Source of the DNA: a bacterium D16-36
GTDB lineage: Bacteria; Bacillota; Clostridia; Lachnospirales; Lachnospiraceae
Reading direction: 5' to 3'
Length of the DNA stretch: 64,000 bases
NCBI GenBank assembly: GCA_003611745.1
Contig: RAYF01000019.1
Location: forward strand, 1 to 64,000
In this document: in pieces, positions 61,335 through 64,000 of the stretch
Layout: every line of letters begins with the position of its first letter
How positions within the stretch are numbered: the stretch's first letter is position 1
Notes under the pieces: generated by a model
What the model saw: only the letters and a program-made list of their open reading frames with translations
Told to the model about the DNA's origin: nothing
Databases searched by the model: none
Made by a program: the position numbers and the translations under genes

Positions 61335-62741
61335 CTAATATATTAGAATGATAATAAACTGTGTCCCTTCACCCCGCTTGCTTTTAACAGCAATATCGCC
61401 GCCATGAAGAGTGATAATCTGTTTTGCGATTGCAAGACCAAGGCCGCTTCCCTCCGGCCTCTGTTTCGTATTCGTCCCCCTGTAATACCGGTTAAAAAGC
61501 TCCGACTGTTCCTCGTCGCTTATGCCGATTCCATTATCAGAAATACGAATCAATATCCTCCTTTCCTGATCGGTGCCTATACTGATTGTTACTTTTGTTT
61601 CAGGCGGATTATGCGTCAACGCATTAATAATAAGGTTACTCACGGCACGGCGGAATAGATCAATGTCAACACAAACCTCACATTCCTGTATATTGCTTTC
61701 AAACTCAATGCTGCGGTCCGTAAACGCAGGAGTGTTTACAATATCAATGGCCAGTTCTTTTAGAAAACGCACAAGGTGGATAGCCTGCGGACAGTATGGC
61801 ACTACACCGGAATCCAGCTGATAGGTCAGCTTCAAATCGTTAATCATTTTTTCTGTATGATTTGCATTTTTTAAGATAATCGCGCCATATTCCCGTACCG
61901 TCCCACCGTCAGGGGCAGGGCTGTCCATGAGAAGTTCTGCGTAACCCTTGATTGGCGAAAGCGGTGTCTTCAAATCATGTGTAATATTAACAATCCACTC
62001 CCTGCGCATCCGTTCCGTATCCTGCCAGACCTTGTCACTTCGGCGGATTTCTGTGTCCATCTTATTAAGCGCCCCATAAACTTCGCCGAAAATGCCTTTC
62101 TCATGCAGTGGGCTATAGGAACGCATTGAAACATCCCCGATGCCTTTTGCTATTTTGCCAAGATGCCTGATAAGCCAAAAGCCATAACAAACTACAAACA
62201 AGAGAATCGCACATAAAGTAAAGAATATTCCCTTGCGGAATAACGGCGAAAGCCGTCCGACATTCTCTCCGTTATAGTAAAGCATATGCTTTCCTATCGC
62301 ATAGGGAAATCCAATCAGATAGCTCCATGTCTCTCCAGAATTTTCATAGCTATTCACAAAAACAGTATTGCCCCGCTCATATGCGCTTGTGCAAATTGAA
62401 ATCAACTCTGATGCAGAGTATCTCGCCGGATAACTCTCAGGCTTGTTGCGGCAAAAAACTTCTTCCCCTGTCTCATCAATAACCTGAAGCCACAGCCCGT
62501 ACTCGTCCAAACGCTCCAGCCCAATCTCTTTTATTCTGATTTTACCGTTATCATTCTCCATCCATACTGAAAAACTATCTGTAAACGTAGCCGGCCATGA
62601 CGCCAGGCTCAAACCTTCCGGCTCAGTTATTCCGAAAATGTAATAAAACATTGCGATTGCAATAACAATAGCAATAAGAAGTAACGCTGACACTATAAAA
62701 AATATCCGTAAAAATGGATTAAGCTGCTTTTTATTTCCCAT
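61335..62741 (-). CDS. Sensor histidine kinase (VanS-like)
   Basis: A 468-residue kinase with TM1 (about 10-36), an extracytoplasmic domain of about 135 residues, TM2 (about 171-191), a HAMP-like linker, and an H-box with His255 (VNITHDLKTPLSPIKGYAEL). It has N (NLIINALTHNPP) and G motifs (DNGIGISDEEQ, GSGLGLAIAKQI). The start codon lies within the end of the regulator gene (11-base overlap). The target genes are not obvious from the neighbourhood. Confidence 0.88.
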   Translation of the reverse strand: MGNKKQLNPFLRIFFIVSALLLIAIVIAIAMFYYIFGITEPEGLSLASWPATFTDSFSVWMENDNGKIRIKEIGLERLDEYGLWLQVIDETGEEVFCRNKPESYPARYSASELISICTSAYERGNTVFVNSYENSGETWSYLIGFPYAIGKHMLYYNGENVGRLSPLFRKGIFFTLCAILLFVVCYGFWLIRHLGKIAKGIGDVSMRSYSPLHEKGIFGEVYGALNKMDTEIRRSDKVWQDTERMRREWIVNITHDLKTPLSPIKGYAELLMDSPAPDGGTVREYGAIILKNANHTEKMINDLKLTYQLDSGVVPYCPQAIHLVRFLKELAIDIVNTPAFTDRSIEFESNIQECEVCVDIDLFRRAVSNLIINALTHNPPETKVTISIGTDQERRILIRISDNGIGISDEEQSELFNRYYRGTNTKQRPEGSGLGLAIAKQIITLHGGDIAVKSKRGEGTQFIIILIY

Positions 62742-63435
62742 ATGGATTTACCAATTTATATCCTAAACCTTTCATCGTGATAATATATTTTGGCATTGCC
62801 GGATTTTCCTCTAACTTTTCACGCAGATGGCGGATGTGCACCATTACCGTATTATCGCACCCGAAACTGTCCTCACCCCAAACGGTTTCATATAAACGTT
62901 CACGGCTGACTACCCGGCCTAGGTTCTCCGCCAGATACCGTAAAATCTCAAACTCCCTTGCAGTCAGACCGATTTCATTATCGCCCTTCATCACCCTGCA
63001 CCCGTCAGTGTCTATCATCAGTTCGCCAATTTGAATAGAAAACCCCTGTATTGGAACCTGCCTGTATTCCGCACGGCGCAGCCCAGCTTTCACTCTATAT
63101 GCTATTTCCTTCGGGCTAAACGGCTTTGTAACATAATCGTCACCACCGACAGCCAAACCAAGTATTTTATCCAATTCATCATTTTTTGATGAAAGAAACA
63201 AAACAGGGCAGTAAGAGAACTCCCGAATCTGTTTGCATACTTCATACCCATCTATGTCCGGCAGCATAACATCTAAAATAATAATATCCGGCTGAATTTC
63301 CTTGCACGTAGCCACAGCACAAATCCCACTATCAATTTTAATAATGTTATAAAACCCCTCTATGTTCAAGGCTTTTTCAAGTAAATCTAATATATCCGGC
63401 TCATCATCAACAAGCATAATTTTATACTTATCCAC
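62731..63435 (-). CDS. OmpR-family response regulator (VanR-like)
   Basis: A 234-residue regulator: VDDEPD at residues 9-14, Asp55 in IIILDVMLPDIDG, VTKPF, and a winged helix ending YIITMKGLGYKLVNP. The GTG at 63435 behind GAGGGGGG is the best start. An upstream in-frame extension to 63486 has no ribosome binding site. It is transcribed with the kinase and divergent from the ACT-domain gene at the window end. Confidence 0.88.
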   Translation of the reverse strand: MDKYKIMLVDDEPDILDLLEKALNIEGFYNIIKIDSGICAVATCKEIQPDIIILDVMLPDIDGYEVCKQIREFSYCPVLFLSSKNDELDKILGLAVGGDDYVTKPFSPKEIAYRVKAGLRRAEYRQVPIQGFSIQIGELMIDTDGCRVMKGDNEIGLTAREFEILRYLAENLGRVVSRERLYETVWGEDSFGCDNTVMVHIRHLREKLEENPAMPKYIITMKGLGYKLVNPYGK

Positions 63436-63665
63436 CCAGTATCCCCCCTCTTGCCTTTTATGTTTTTCCTTTCCTGCTCTGTACATGTACTCTCAGCACT
63501 ATTAGTTAGCACTGACTTAAGGTAACTCAAAATTCTCTTGCTGTCAATAGACATTCTGCAGATTCCACGGAAACCTGATAGAAATATAAATGTGATTGTG
63601 ATATTCTACTTAAAGGCAGCCTGATACCAGCAATATAAAATCAAATTTGTGGAGGATAACATATT

Positions 63666-64000
63666 ATGGAGATAAAAAAGATAGGTTATGACTTTTCGGT
63701 ATGTAAAGTGGAGGATTATTCGCTTATAGATTTGAGTGCAGAATATTGTTTTATCGGAAAAACAAATGATGAAAATTCTTTAGTATGTATTACAAATGAT
63801 GTTCCGCTTAATGCAACCCAAAGAGATGACGGCTGGAAAGCATTCTGCATTCAGGGAATTTTGGATTTTTCCTTAGTTGGGATACTGTCTGATATCTGTA
63901 AAAATCTAGCACAAAATAATATCAGTATATTTGCAATCTCAACTTTTAATACCGATTATGTTCTAATAAAGCAAAATAATTATCAAAAAGCACTAGATAT
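63666..64000 (+). CDS. ACT-domain protein, partial (runs off the window)
   Basis: A frame open from ATG 63666 to the last base reads MEIKKIGYDFSVCKVEDYSL, then SAEYCFIGKTNDENSLVCIT, VPLNATQRDDGWKAFCIQGI and IFAISTFNTDYVLIK. This is the ACT_7/CASTOR-like family of small ACT proteins (about 130 residues), which sense amino acids or act as small regulators. GGAGG precedes the start by about seven bases. About 111 residues are visible. Confidence 0.85.
   Translation, partial: MEIKKIGYDFSVCKVEDYSLIDLSAEYCFIGKTNDENSLVCITNDVPLNATQRDDGWKAFCIQGILDFSLVGILSDICKNLAQNNISIFAISTFNTDYVLIKQNNYQKALD

Noticed and set aside
1-64000. CRISPR array
   Set aside because: I saw no regularly spaced identical repeats of 24-40 bases with unique spacers; the tandem repeats near 27459 have no spacers.

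Overview
The window looks like a chromosomal segment of a low-GC, anaerobic Firmicute, most probably a gut Lachnospiraceae (Clostridia). The evidence is a single-chain pyruvate:ferredoxin oxidoreductase, a flavodiiron protein, acetate kinase, a sodium-pumping decarboxylase operon, strong AGGAGG-type ribosome binding sites, and several lineage-typical families (DUF2325, DUF3793, DUF5721, C_GCAxxG_C_C, YitJ). No species is claimed.

Layout. (1) 1-5.5 kb: a complete immunity and sensing module of the nisin/subtilin type (LanF, LanE, LanG, LanI, LanR, LanK) with no peptide precursor or modification gene in view. It ends exactly where a DUF2325 gene is cut short, so it is probably the edge of an inserted island. 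(2) 5.5-11.3 kb: DUF3793, a frameshifted Rpn-type nuclease, and a second peptide-antibiotic resistance unit (BcrA-like ATPase, permease, kinase, regulator). (3) 11.3-24 kb: rpmF, ackA, tmcAL divergent from ackA, two HAD phosphatases, an acetyltransferase, PFOR and a flavodiiron protein. A gene-poor 0.94-kb stretch follows, filled by two large inverted-repeat elements, and then DUF2752 and acylphosphatase genes. (4) 23.9-30.8 kb: ApbE and the translation/secretion block trmD-rimM-khpA-rpsP-ffh, with a surface-protein gene separating ffh from ylxM. (5) 31-36.6 kb: one operon encoding an acyl-CoA carboxyltransferase, OadG-like lipoprotein, biotin carrier, OadB sodium pump and a pyruvate/oxaloacetate carboxyltransferase. 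(6) 36.8-52.8 kb: two ABC-F proteins, a purine salvage pair (MtaD, PNP) with an AbiEi-like protein, a heterodimeric ABC exporter, a GH13 protein that has lost all three catalytic residues, and GT-C and GT2 glycosyltransferases. (7) 52.9-64 kb: two tRNA-Gln(CUG), YitJ, a metal ABC transporter without its binding protein, a large membrane protein, a zinc-dependent phospholipase-like protein, a CNNM/CorC protein, a third two-component system and the start of an ACT-domain gene.

How the genes work together. Central fermentation is represented by PFOR (pyruvate to acetyl-CoA), AckA (acetyl-phosphate to acetate and ATP) and the sodium-translocating decarboxylase. TmcAL, which uses acetate for tRNA modification, shares an overlapping divergent promoter region with ackA. 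Envelope stress and peptide-antibiotic defence is prominent, with two ABC/two-component modules, a further VanRS-like pair, a multidrug-type exporter and two ABC-F proteins.

The intergenic DNA is unusually rich in palindromes: a dispersed family with AGGAACTG ends, two long hairpin elements, a 25-bp inverted repeat in the rpsP leader, and an identical 12-base leader carrying the ribosome binding site in front of four unrelated genes. These, together with the GH13 pseudoenzyme and the hybrid decarboxylase operon, are the observations most worth following up.
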